DNA from: DATGMP01 sp035293565
GTDB lineage: Bacteria > Pseudomonadota > Alphaproteobacteria > BOG-932 > Roseiterribacteraceae
Length of the DNA stretch: 64,000 nucleotides
Assembly (NCBI GenBank): GCA_035293565.1
Contig: DATGMP010000106.1
Location: 1-64,000 of the forward strand
Reading direction: 5' to 3'
Under the pieces are notes generated by a model. The model had not been told where the DNA came from and made no database searches. It saw only the letters and a program-made list of their open reading frames with translations. The stretch's first letter is position 1. Every line of letters begins with the position of its first letter. A program made the position numbers and the translations under genes. Positions 7,925-16,149 of this stretch are shown here, piece after piece.

Positions 7925-9166
7925 GTGACTGACCGGATTGCCCAGGTCTGTTGCGAGATCCGGGAGCAGGCACAAAAAGGTGCTTTTTCAGGCAAAGATG
8001 ATGATAGTTTCGCTTGGCAGCGGCAAATTGCCCTGTCAGAAATGACCAGTCTCCGCGCCATGACCAAGCATGTCTCTGAATCGTCGCCGAAATTCGTCCC
8101 CGCCTACGCGGCCTACGAATTGCTGACCAAGGCGGTGGACATTGGAGCGGATCCGGCAACCATCCTCGAGCGCGCGCAGATCGCCTGTTCAATCGAGGAT
8201 CTGCAAAGCCGCGTGGAGCCCTTTCCACGCCGTCAGTTCGCCGCCCTTTATCGTGAATGCATCCTGGCGCTCGAGGCACACGCCCATCGCCGAAGCGGGC
8301 GGCTCGCAATGGAGGTCAATGAGACCTTCATGCTGTTCTACTGCATCATAAGCTGCCGCACGCTGGGCGATGCCATTCGCAGGACAGGGGAATTCTTCGC
8401 AATGCTGGACCGCGGCATCCACGCTTCGTTGCAGATAGCCGGCGGCGTGGCCGAATTCGCCATGAAGTCGCGGCGCGAGATCAAGAACACGGCGTCTTTT
8501 CTTTCCGATCTCGTTGGGTTGTCATCGTTCCACCAATTCTATGGCTGGATGATCGGCAGCCCGATCGAGCTGTATGATGTCGAGATGTGCTACGATCCGG
8601 TTTTCGAAAAGGACATCTTCATGGATCCCTTCGGAATTCCGGTGAAGCTCGGTGGCGCTGTCCACTGCTTCCGGTTCGATGCAGACCTCCTCGATCGTCC
8701 GACGATCCGTTCCTACCCTGAGCTCGAGGCTCTTCTCGAGATGTTTCCATTCGACGTCATGCCGCCGGAATACAAGACAGCGCGGATCGCACATCATGTC
8801 CGAAATATCTTGAACAACGCTATCCTAGCCCGCGCACGCATTCCGCGCATCCCGGATCTGGCGAAGACCTTCAACCTGAGCAGCGCTACGCTGCGCCGGC
8901 GGCTCGTCGAAGAAGGAACGTCGATCAATGAAATCAGGGAGGCCTGCCGGCGCGATCTAGCGCGCGAATATCTGGCGAATCGGGGCCTGACCCTGCAGCA
9001 GATCGCGGAACGGCTCGGCTTCAGTGACGGGTCGACCTTTCGGCGCGCATTCAAGAGCTGGTACGGCGCTTCGCCGACCGATTATAGGCGGCACCAGATG
9101 CGGCCCCGCATGGCGAGCGCGTGCTCGGCGTCGGGGCACGAGCAGAGGCCGCCCGCGACGAAGTAG
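7925..9166 (+). CDS. AraC-family transcriptional regulator with OruR/ArgR-type sensor domain
   Basis: The C-terminal AraC double helix-turn-helix spans about residues 315-395 (IPDLAKTFNLSSATLRRRL, then LTLQQIAERLGFSDGSTFRR and AFKSWYGASPTDYRR). The preceding 200 or so residues match the Arabinose_bd/OruR-type ligand domain (FVPAYAAYELLTKAVDIGAD). The GTG at 7925 has a good Shine-Dalgarno sequence (AGAAGGA, 7-base gap), but the first 40 residues are not typical of the family, and ATG codons at 8042 or 8060 would give a standard N-terminus. It is divergent from the TonB-dependent receptor and probably controls the receptor/flavoenzyme unit. A link to the downstream cydAB is less likely. Confidence 0.85.
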   Translation: MTDRIAQVCCEIREQAQKGAFSGKDDDSFAWQRQIALSEMTSLRAMTKHVSESSPKFVPAYAAYELLTKAVDIGADPATILERAQIACSIEDLQSRVEPFPRRQFAALYRECILALEAHAHRRSGRLAMEVNETFMLFYCIISCRTLGDAIRRTGEFFAMLDRGIHASLQIAGGVAEFAMKSRREIKNTASFLSDLVGLSSFHQFYGWMIGSPIELYDVEMCYDPVFEKDIFMDPFGIPVKLGGAVHCFRFDADLLDRPTIRSYPELEALLEMFPFDVMPPEYKTARIAHHVRNILNNAILARARIPRIPDLAKTFNLSSATLRRRLVEEGTSINEIREACRRDLAREYLANRGLTLQQIAERLGFSDGSTFRRAFKSWYGASPTDYRRHQMRPRMASACSASGHEQRPPATK

Positions 9167-9272
9167 TCATTCGCGTGCCCTTCGTGGAACGAAGAATATG
9201 ATGTATCGTTGCCGTTGCATTATCGCCTATAAATAGCGACCTTTTCCGCAGCGCGAATACGGGAGTGGCGGT

Positions 9273-10679
9273 ATGACGCTGGACCCGGTGATCTTTTCGC
9301 GACTCCAGTGGGCCTGGGTGATCGCCTGGCACATTCTTTTGCCTGCCTTCACGGTGGGGCTCGCCTCCTATATCGCCGTGCTCGAGGGGCTCTATCTTTT
9401 CACCAAAGACGAACTCTGGTTTCGGCTATCGGGCTTTTGGACGCGAATCTTCGCCATCTCGTTCGGCATGGGCGTCGTGTCAGGGGTCATTATGCCCTTT
9501 CAGTTCGGGACGAACTGGAGCCGTTTTTCCGACGCTGCCGCCAATGTGATATCGCCGCTCCTCGCCTATGAAGGCCTGATGGCTTTCTTTCTCGAGGCTT
9601 CATTCCTCGGCATTTTGCTGTTCGGGCGCACGCTGGTGCCGCGATGGGCCCACTTCTTCGCCGCGTTGATGGTGGCGGGCGGGACTCTGCTCTCCTCCTT
9701 CTGGATTCTAGCGACCAACAGCTGGATGCAAACGCCAGCCGGATACACGATCGTCGATGGACGCTTCTACCCCGAAGACTGGCTACAAATCGTCTTTAGC
9801 CCTTCCTTCCCTTATCGGCTGACCCACAACGTCGTCGCCTTCTACATCACGACCGCCATGGTGGTGATGGGCGTGGGCGCTTACCTTCATCGATCCGGCA
9901 AGAGCACTGCGGAAGCGCGGCGGATGATCGTGATGGCGCTCGATCTTCTGATCATCATTGTCCCGTTGCAGATGTTCCTCGGTGACCAGCACGGCTTGAA
10001 CACGTTGGAATACCAGCCGGCAAAGATCGCTGCGATCGAGGGGCGATACGATACGGTTCAACCCGTTCCGCTCACCTTGTTCGGCATACCGGACGACAAG
10101 GACGCGGTCATGCGCGATGCGATCGATATTCCGCGGCTTGGCAGCCTCATCCTGACTCATTCGTGGAACGGCAGCATCCGCGGACTGAAGGAATGGCCGC
10201 CGGATGAACGTCCCCCGGTCGCTCTGCCATTCTTTGCGTTCCGCGCGATGGTCGGAATCGGCATCTTGATGCTGATCATCGTCATCCTGGGGCAGGTGCT
10301 CAGAATTCGAAGCCGGCTCTTTCACTCGGCGTGGTTTCTGCGTCTTTGCCAATGGGCCGCGCCGAGCGGCTTCATCGCCGTGCTCGCAGGTTGGACGACC
10401 ACGGAGGTCGGGCGCCAGCCATGGACTGTTTACGGTCTTCTCAGAACTACGGATTCAGTGTCGCCCTCGCTTACCGGCGGCGATGTGCTCACATCGCTCA
10501 TCCTTTACATCATCGTGTATCTAGTCCTCTTTCCGGCCGGCATCGCGCTCATGGCAGCGCGGGTCCGGCGAGGCGTGCCGGAGGCTATGGAAGAGGCGGT
10601 GGTCGCGGTCGAGAGCGGCCGGCCGCCCGTGCCTTTCGAAGCCGTGTCGCAGATCGCTGCGCCCGGCACGGATACTTAG
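9273..10679 (+). CDS. cydA: Cytochrome bd-type quinol oxidase subunit I, cyanide-insensitive (CioA) type
   Basis: A membrane subunit that oxidises quinol and reduces oxygen to water. Haem ligands are visible: His20 (AWHILLPAF), His185 (YRLTHNVVAFY) and Met326 (AFRAMVGIG). The quinol-site residues Lys251 and Glu256 lie in QPAKIAAIEG, and GWTTTEVGRQPW is the conserved late motif. The Q-loop is short and the length (468 residues) fits the CIO branch rather than the long-loop E. coli type. The start has a GGGAG site upstream. The cydB gene follows after 3 bases. Such oxidases tolerate cyanide, sulfide and nitric oxide, which may connect with the nitrosative-stress genes near 2 kb, though there is no shared operator. 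Confidence 0.95.
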   Translation: MTLDPVIFSRLQWAWVIAWHILLPAFTVGLASYIAVLEGLYLFTKDELWFRLSGFWTRIFAISFGMGVVSGVIMPFQFGTNWSRFSDAAANVISPLLAYEGLMAFFLEASFLGILLFGRTLVPRWAHFFAALMVAGGTLLSSFWILATNSWMQTPAGYTIVDGRFYPEDWLQIVFSPSFPYRLTHNVVAFYITTAMVVMGVGAYLHRSGKSTAEARRMIVMALDLLIIIVPLQMFLGDQHGLNTLEYQPAKIAAIEGRYDTVQPVPLTLFGIPDDKDAVMRDAIDIPRLGSLILTHSWNGSIRGLKEWPPDERPPVALPFFAFRAMVGIGILMLIIVILGQVLRIRSRLFHSAWFLRLCQWAAPSGFIAVLAGWTTTEVGRQPWTVYGLLRTTDSVSPSLTGGDVLTSLILYIIVYLVLFPAGIALMAARVRRGVPEAMEEAVVAVESGRPPVPFEAVSQIAAPGTDT

Positions 10680-10682
10680 CGG

Positions 10683-11684
10683 ATGCAGCTCGACCTGGTC
10701 CCGCTCTGGACGTTGATCTTGGGTCTAGCCGTGTTCCTCTATGTGCTGCTCGACGGTTTCGACCTCGGCGTGGGGATTCTCTACGGCTTTGCGCCAGAGG
10801 CCGACCGGCCGTCGATCATGAGCTCGATCTTGCCGATTTGGGACGGAAACGAGACCTGGCTGGTTCTGGGCGGGCTGGGGCTCCTGGCGGCCTTCCCGCT
10901 GGCCTTCGCAATCATCATTCCGGCAGTCTATTTCCCGATCCTGATCATGCTGCTGGCTTTGGTCTTTCGCGGCGCCGCTTTCGAGTTTCGATTTCGCCAC
11001 CCGGCGCTGAGGCGCTTCTGGGACCATGCCTTCTTCTCCGGATCCGCCCTCGCGACCTTCGCGCAAGGACTCGTGCTCGGAAGCTACATCCAGGGTTTCC
11101 AGGTGACGGGACGCATCTTCAGCGGCTCTTCGTTCGACTGGGCTACGCCGTTCTCGTTTCTGACCGGGCTCGCGCTGATGTCCGGCTACAGCCTGCTCGG
11201 CGCCGGCTGGCTCATCCTCAAAACCGAAGGCGCGCTGCAACGCTGGAGCAGGCGCGCCGGAAGAATTGCCTTTGCCGGCGTGATGATCGGGATCATTGCC
11301 GTTAGCCTGTGGACGCCGGCGCTCGATCCAGCGATCGCGCGGCGCTGGTTCTCTTGGCCCAATATCGCGTTTCTGTCGCCGATCCCGATCGCGACGGCCG
11401 CGCTCGGCTGGGCCGAATGGCGTGCGCTCTCCGGCGGTCGCGACCTTTGGCCATTCATCTGCGCGGTCGGCCTGTTCGCGCTGTCATATCTCGGAATCGC
11501 GATCAGCCTTTGGCCGGATATCGTTCCGCATCGCTATTCGCTGTACGACGCAGCCTCGTCGCCGGGGACCCAGGCCTTTCTTCTGATCGGAACGCTGTTC
11601 CTGCTTCCGGTCATCTTCACCTACACGGCCTGGTCTTATTGGGTGTTTCGTGGGAAGGTCCGCGGCGGCCAGATGCATTATTAG
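10683..11684 (+). CDS. cydB: Cytochrome bd-type quinol oxidase subunit II
   Basis: The second membrane subunit of the bd oxidase, 333 residues. The N-terminal helix with LYVLLDGFDLGVGILYGF, the segment PIWDGNETWLVLGG and the loop ALVFRGAAFEFRFR are CydB signatures. Several hydrophobic segments follow, consistent with about eight helices. It begins 3 bases after the cydA stop, so translation is coupled. No cydX-like small gene follows directly: after the stop there is a hairpin at 11720-11752 and then the convergent esterase gene. No cydC or cydD is present in the window. Confidence 0.95.
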   Translation: MQLDLVPLWTLILGLAVFLYVLLDGFDLGVGILYGFAPEADRPSIMSSILPIWDGNETWLVLGGLGLLAAFPLAFAIIIPAVYFPILIMLLALVFRGAAFEFRFRHPALRRFWDHAFFSGSALATFAQGLVLGSYIQGFQVTGRIFSGSSFDWATPFSFLTGLALMSGYSLLGAGWLILKTEGALQRWSRRAGRIAFAGVMIGIIAVSLWTPALDPAIARRWFSWPNIAFLSPIPIATAALGWAEWRALSGGRDLWPFICAVGLFALSYLGIAISLWPDIVPHRYSLYDAASSPGTQAFLLIGTLFLLPVIFTYTAWSYWVFRGKVRGGQMHY

Positions 11685-11719
11685 CGGCCGCCCGGCGAAG
11701 AGCCTTCAATTGATCGCCC

Positions 11720-11752
11720 GGCGTGGCTCTATCCGTCGAGCCATGGCACGCC
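11720..11752. terminator. Possible bidirectional hairpin between convergent cydB and esterase genes
   Basis: GGCGTG and CACGCC form the outer stem and GCTC and GAGC the inner stem, with a 5-base bulge on the right arm and an 8-base loop. There is no T-tract on either side, so intrinsic termination is uncertain. Its position between two convergent stop codons is what suggests a terminator. Confidence 0.35.
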
Positions 11753-11793
11753 GCCACCCGAAACGTCGCGCGCCTGCGACGCCGAGGGACGCG

Positions 11794-12774
11794 CTAAGCA
11801 GCAGCCCAGCCGGCGTGCTCGGCTAAGAAGCGCTGGAACTCGGCCCGCCATTCCAGATCCTCCGGCGCGTTGCCGAAGCCGCCATGCGGCATGGCTTCGC
11901 CGACGAACAGCTCGACCGGGACGCCGGCGCGCTTGAGCGCGCGATGAAGCCGGACGGAGTTCGACAGGAAGATGTCGCGCGTCCCCGTCTGGATGAAGGA
12001 AGGGGGGAAGCCCTTGGTGAAATCGCCGAAGAGCGGCGAGACGTAGGGGTCCGACAGATCGTGCCCGTTGGCGTAAAGGGCGTTCATGATGGGCAATCCG
12101 CTGCGCAGCACGACGTCGATATCGCGGTTGGTCTCGAACGTGTCGCCCGATTCCGTGAGATCGACTTCGGGCGTGAAGAGCCCTACGGCGGCCGGTAGCG
12201 GTAGTCCGCTGTCGCGGATCTTGAGCGGCACCGCACCGGCCAGATTGCCGCCGCCCGAGGCGCCGGAGATCACGATCTGCCGCGGCTGATAGGTTTCCAA
12301 AAGTCCACGATAAACCGCGACGCAATCCTCGATCGCCGCCGGGAAGGGATGGTCGGGCGGGTTGCGATAATCGACCGCGAACACTTTGCAACGCGTTCCG
12401 ACGGCCTCCATCAGCGCGAAGATGGAAACGCATTCGCCGCCCAGCAGCACCAGGCCGCCGCCATGGAAATAGAGGAGCGCCTTGTCGCGATTGCCTTCTG
12501 GAATGGTCGAGGGCTCGGCCACGAACACGGGAACGCCGGCGATCGTCCGCAGGTCAACCCGTGCCGGCAGAGCCTCGGCGGCCGGTCTCATCGTCGCGGC
12601 GAGGGCCTCGTTGGCCTCTGCGATATAGGTCCTCCAGCCGGCCTTGTCCTCGAGCGGTGGGAAAGGCGGCATGCGGGGCCTCTCCATCGCGAGCGAAGCC
12701 TGGGCGGCGGGGCTGATTGATCGCGGAACTGGGATAACGCGCTCGGTGAGATGGACGCCTTTGAGCTCCCCCAT
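11794..12774 (-). CDS. Alpha/beta hydrolase, hormone-sensitive-lipase-type esterase
   Basis: A 326-residue cytoplasmic esterase. It has the oxyanion-hole motif HGGG (LLYFHGGGLVLLGGE), the nucleophile elbow GASGGGNLAGA with the catalytic Ser, a likely acid in TGTRDIFLSNS, and His in AMPHGGFG. The elbow reads G-A-S-G-G where most family members have G-D-S-A-G. The ATG at 12774 has GGAGG six bases upstream and lies 20 bases after the SDR stop, so it is the third gene of a reductase-SDR-esterase operon. The frame stays open upstream through the SDR gene, but that part is antisense-like noise. The substrate is unknown; short-chain esters or lactones are usual. Confidence 0.88.
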   Translation of the reverse strand: MGELKGVHLTERVIPVPRSISPAAQASLAMERPRMPPFPPLEDKAGWRTYIAEANEALAATMRPAAEALPARVDLRTIAGVPVFVAEPSTIPEGNRDKALLYFHGGGLVLLGGECVSIFALMEAVGTRCKVFAVDYRNPPDHPFPAAIEDCVAVYRGLLETYQPRQIVISGASGGGNLAGAVPLKIRDSGLPLPAAVGLFTPEVDLTESGDTFETNRDIDVVLRSGLPIMNALYANGHDLSDPYVSPLFGDFTKGFPPSFIQTGTRDIFLSNSVRLHRALKRAGVPVELFVGEAMPHGGFGNAPEDLEWRAEFQRFLAEHAGWAAA

Positions 12775-12794
12775 ATTCGCCTCCGCTCGTTGCT

Positions 12795-13586
12795 CTAGAG
12801 ATCCGGCAGTTTGAAGGGCAGGTTCGTGTCCTGCAAGCCTCCGTCTATGTTGAGGATTGCGCCCGTCGCATAGCCGCCGGCGTCCGAGCAGAGATAGAGC
12901 GCGGCCAAGCCGATTTGCTCCACATCGCCCACGGCTTTGATCGGGGTTTTCTCGATCAGCTTCTCGCGGAAGCTCGGATCCATGTCGAACGTATTCTTCA
13001 GCGCCGGCGTCATGATGGCGCCGAGCGCCAGCGCGTTCACGCGCACTTTGGGCGCCAGCTCCTCGGCCATCGATTTGGTCAGATGGTCGACCGCAGCCTT
13101 GGCGACGCAATAGGACATCATCCCGCGAATGCCGATATGTCCAGCGCCCGAAGAGATGTTGAGGATCGCCCCCTTGCCCTGCTTCAGCATCTGCGGAACG
13201 CAAATCTGGCTCAACAGGAATGCCGAGGTCGTATTCCAATCGAAGTGGAACTTGAAATCTTCCTCGGTGATCTCGAGAAACGGATGATAATTGTTGCCGC
13301 CGGCATTGTTGACGACAATGTCGATGCGGCCGAATTGCTTGACCGCCTCGCCGGCCAGCGTTTGAAGGTCCGCCTTCTTCATCACATCAGCGGTGATCGC
13401 GACGGCCTTGCCACCCTTGCTCTTCAAGAGATCGACGGTCTCGTCGATCTCGGTGCGGGTTCGCGCGCTGCAGACGATCGTCGCGCCGGCCTCCGCGAAC
13501 ACCGAAGCGATACCGCGCCCGACCCCTCGGCCGGCGCCCGTGATGATGGCGACCCGACCGTCGAGCCGAAGCCGTTCCAAAGCCAT
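12795..13586 (-). CDS. Short-chain dehydrogenase/reductase (SDR)
   Basis: A 263-residue classical SDR, a cytoplasmic NAD(P)-dependent alcohol/ketone oxidoreductase. The Rossmann motif is TGAGRGVGRG (about residues 16-25), with NNAGG in the middle, Ser in NISSGAGHIG, and the YxxxK pair in MSYCVAKAA. The C-terminal DGGLQDTN closes the nucleotide site. It lies between the dehydrodipicolinate-reductase-like gene (30-base gap) and the esterase (20-base gap), all on one strand. Sequence alone does not give the substrate. Steroid, terpenoid or hydroxyacyl substrates are all possible for this branch. Confidence 0.88.
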   Translation of the reverse strand: MALERLRLDGRVAIITGAGRGVGRGIASVFAEAGATIVCSARTRTEIDETVDLLKSKGGKAVAITADVMKKADLQTLAGEAVKQFGRIDIVVNNAGGNNYHPFLEITEEDFKFHFDWNTTSAFLLSQICVPQMLKQGKGAILNISSGAGHIGIRGMMSYCVAKAAVDHLTKSMAEELAPKVRVNALALGAIMTPALKNTFDMDPSFREKLIEKTPIKAVGDVEQIGLAALYLCSDAGGYATGAILNIDGGLQDTNLPFKLPDL

Positions 13587-13616
13587 ATCCTGTCTCCCTG
13601 GTTTCCGGTCAGCTGA

Positions 13617-14705
13617 TTAGAGTCCGCGAAAGGCGCCCCGACTGCCCATCATCGGCAAGTCGAGGAAAGTCTTGATCCCCGGCGCGGCTTCGCAAACATA
13701 CGGGATCGCATTCACCGCATGGACGGCGGTCCCTTGCACGGCCGCCTCCTCGCCTTGCCTGTTGTAGTTGGGATCGGCCGGGTCGAAGCTGGCGCAAATC
13801 CCGACCTTGCATTGGACCGAAGGTGTTCCCTCGACGGTGACGGTCCATTCTACCTGGCGGCTGGATTCGATGTCCCAGGCTGGCTCGATGTCCATCGTCG
13901 TCTTCCAATAAGTCGAAAGTATGATCGCCTCTTTTCCATCGACAATCCCGCGCCATTCGAAGCGTCGGCAGCCGACCGTTCCGGGCTCGATCGTCCTGCC
14001 GCAATCGAGCGTGACGCGCGACTTCGCGGTTGCAACTTCGTGATGGCTGTCGATCCGCTCCAGCTTCACGCCAAGATGGTCGCAGATCATGAGAATCGAT
14101 TCGCCGAAATAGGCGTTCATGCCCTTGAGGAAGGCGTCGGCGGATCCGAGCGCGGCTTCGGGCGTTTTGCCGAAACCGACGTGATCCAGCATGATTTCGG
14201 GCGCGGTGCTGGCATAGTGATTCACGTCCGAGACCTCGCGCACGATAATGCGCTTGGCGCGGTGCGTGAGGCCCGAAAGCGTGAGCGGCAGGACCTCGCT
14301 CATGAAGGCGGGATTGATCCCGGAGCCGTGAAAGGTGCTGCCGCCCGCGAGCGCCGCCTGCTCGAGCTTATCGTAGACGGCAGGTCCGTAGAATTTCGGA
14401 TAAACGTTGCTCGCGGTCGTGACGACGTTCACGCCGGCCTTCAGGAAGGACGCAATCTCGTCGTAATCAGCCATCAAGGGCGTGTAGAGGATGCAGTCCG
14501 CATCCTTCAGAGGCAGGGCGGCGGAATCCTTCGCGGCAATGACGCCGGTTTTCGGACGGCCGCAGATGTCGCCCGCGTCTTTGCCGACTTTGGCGTCGCC
14601 ATAGACTTTGACCCCGATCAGTTGGAATTCCGGGTTGCTCAGGATTTCCCGCAGGCCGAACTTGCCGACGCTGCCCGTTCCCCACTGGATTACCTTATAG
14701 GTCAT
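13617..14705 (-). CDS. NAD(P)-dependent reductase of the dihydrodipicolinate reductase/2,4-diaminopentanoate dehydrogenase-like family
   Basis: A 362-residue protein with an N-terminal Rossmann fold (YKVIQWGTGSVGKFGLREI, residues 3-21) and a middle segment GVNVVTTASNVYPKFYG similar to DapB and 2,4-diaminopentanoate dehydrogenase. It is longer than true DapB (about 270 residues) and lacks the DapB signature, so lysine biosynthesis is unlikely. Homologues of this type are common in actinobacteria and sphingomonads within catabolic clusters. It is the first gene of the three-gene minus-strand set with the SDR and esterase. The reaction is unknown. Confidence 0.75.
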   Translation of the reverse strand: MTYKVIQWGTGSVGKFGLREILSNPEFQLIGVKVYGDAKVGKDAGDICGRPKTGVIAAKDSAALPLKDADCILYTPLMADYDEIASFLKAGVNVVTTASNVYPKFYGPAVYDKLEQAALAGGSTFHGSGINPAFMSEVLPLTLSGLTHRAKRIIVREVSDVNHYASTAPEIMLDHVGFGKTPEAALGSADAFLKGMNAYFGESILMICDHLGVKLERIDSHHEVATAKSRVTLDCGRTIEPGTVGCRRFEWRGIVDGKEAIILSTYWKTTMDIEPAWDIESSRQVEWTVTVEGTPSVQCKVGICASFDPADPNYNRQGEEAAVQGTAVHAVNAIPYVCEAAPGIKTFLDLPMMGSRGAFRGL

Positions 14706-14967
14706 CTCGCCTCCCTGAACTGGGCGACATCATAGACATGTTTCCTCCCCGTCCGCAGGCGGCATCGGAGCACCGCTGGTCGAGACCGTACAGACGTCGA
14801 CGCTGTGCGAATCGTCGCAAAATTGTGAAAAGCGGCCCTTTGATTGTGCGCCCCAGCTTGATGAAGCGGCAATTTTGAAGAGATTGGAGGAAAATTAACT
14901 AAGCCCCGTCCTTGATAGGCGCCCAAGGCGAGTATCGCCGATCTTGAGACACCGAGGGTGAGGACCG

Positions 14968-15960
14968 ATGAAGACGGCATTGGTTTGCGGCGGGGGTGGG
15001 TTCATTGGCGCGCATCTGGTCAAGCGGCTGAAATCGCAAGGCTATTGGGTGCGAGCCGCCGATCTCAAATTTCCCGAATTCTCCGAGACCGAGGCTGACG
15101 ACTTCGTCGTCGCCGACTTGCGCGACCCGGTCGAGTGCCGTGGAATCGTCGATCGATCCTTCACCGAGATCTACCAGCTCGCGGCCGATATGGGCGGCGC
15201 GGGTTACATCTTCACGGGCGAGCATGACGCTGACGTGATGCACAACTCCGCGTCGATCAACCTCAACATTTTGGCGGCCTGCGTGCGCCGGAACGTGAAG
15301 CGCATCTTCTATTCCTCGTCGGCCTGCATCTACCCCGAGCATAATCAGAAGGATCCGAACGCGCCGGTGACGCGTGAGGACAGCGCTTACCCTGCCAATC
15401 CCGACAGCGAATATGGCTGGGAGAAGCTCTTCAGCGAGCGGCTTTATCTTTCCTACGCGCGTAATTACGGCATCGAAGCGCGGGTCGCTCGCTTCCACAA
15501 CATTTTTGGACCCGAGGGTACCTGGATGGGGGGTAAGGAGAAGGCGCCGGCTGCACTCTGCCGCAAGGTTGCCGAAGCGCCGGATGGCGGTTTCATCGAG
15601 ATTTGGGGCGATGGGCAGCAGACTCGCTCCTTCCTCTATATCGATGAGTGCCTCGAAGGCGTGCTGAGGCTGACCCGCTCGAGCTTCAAAGGCCCGGTGA
15701 ATATCGGCTCCGACGAGATGATCTCGATCAACGATCTCGCGGCCATGATTATCGGTATCTCAGGCAAGAGCCTGGAGGTCCGCCACATCCCCGGCCCGCT
15801 GGGGGTACGGGGCCGAAATTCCGACAACGCGCTGATCCGGGAAAAGCTCGGCTGGGCGCCGTCTCAGTCCCTGCTAAGCGGGATCGAGACGACCTATGGC
15901 TGGGTGGCGAGCCAGGTGGCGCGTCATGCCGGGTCAAACTCTCGAGCCAGGGCAGCCTAA
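14968..15960 (+). CDS. GDP-mannose 3,5-epimerase-like NAD-dependent epimerase
   Basis: A 330-residue extended SDR. It has the glycine motif CGGGGFIGAHLVKRL at the N-terminus, the Ser in FYSSSACIYPE, and the YxxxK pair in DSEYGWEKL. The stretches YQLAADMGGAGYI, RVARFHNIFGPEGTW, GKEKAPAALCRK and GDGQQTRSFLYIDEC follow plant GDP-mannose 3,5-epimerase closely. It would convert GDP-mannose to GDP-L-galactose or GDP-gulose for a surface polysaccharide. A GGTGAGG site precedes the ATG. It is a single-gene unit followed by a GC-rich hairpin, and lies upstream of the choice-of-anchor and pga genes, all related to the cell surface. Confidence 0.85.
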   Translation: MKTALVCGGGGFIGAHLVKRLKSQGYWVRAADLKFPEFSETEADDFVVADLRDPVECRGIVDRSFTEIYQLAADMGGAGYIFTGEHDADVMHNSASINLNILAACVRRNVKRIFYSSSACIYPEHNQKDPNAPVTREDSAYPANPDSEYGWEKLFSERLYLSYARNYGIEARVARFHNIFGPEGTWMGGKEKAPAALCRKVAEAPDGGFIEIWGDGQQTRSFLYIDECLEGVLRLTRSSFKGPVNIGSDEMISINDLAAMIIGISGKSLEVRHIPGPLGVRGRNSDNALIREKLGWAPSQSLLSGIETTYGWVASQVARHAGSNSRARAA

Positions 15961-15977
15961 GGGCAAAATGGCAACGG

Positions 15978-15996
15978 GGCCGGGCGATGCCCGGCC
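15978..15996 (+). terminator. GC-rich hairpin after the epimerase gene
   Basis: GGCCGGGC and GCCCGGCC form a perfect 8-base stem with a 3-base loop (gat), 17 bases after the epimerase stop. No T-tract follows, so it may stabilise the 3' end or act with Rho rather than terminate on its own. Confidence 0.45.
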
Positions 15997-16029
15997 GATG
16001 AACGAGCTATAGACCCTGAACTGGTATTT

Positions 16030-16058
16030 AAGACGCTTTCACATAGTGAAATCGTCTT
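16030..16058. promoter_or_regulatory. Long dyad upstream of the choice-of-anchor C gene
   Basis: AAGACG at 16030-16035 pairs with CGTCTT at 16053-16058, and inside it TTTCAC pairs with GTGAAA around a 3-base centre (ATA). Only one pair out of thirteen is mismatched. A related half, TTTCAC then TAGT, recurs near 16134-16143 just ahead of the start codon. It lies 92 bases upstream of the gene in an AT-rich stretch, which suits an operator better than a terminator. Confidence 0.5.
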
Positions 16059-16149
16059 CACCGGAAAATTGCTGTTAACCACGATTAAGATTTTTGTGGC
16101 CGTCTCAATATGCTAATAATAAGTTAAAGGGATGTTTCACTAGTACAAC

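Noticed and set aside
9167..9272. FNR/Dnr-type or NsrR-type site upstream of cydA
   Set aside because: No TTGAT-N4-ATCAA-like sequence and no GGTA-N7-TACC core were found; AT-rich TATAAA is present but lacks a well-spaced -35.
16075..16088. CtrA-like site TTAA...TTAA upstream of the choice-of-anchor C gene
   Set aside because: The spacing is 6 bases, not the 7 of the CtrA consensus, and no second site supports it.
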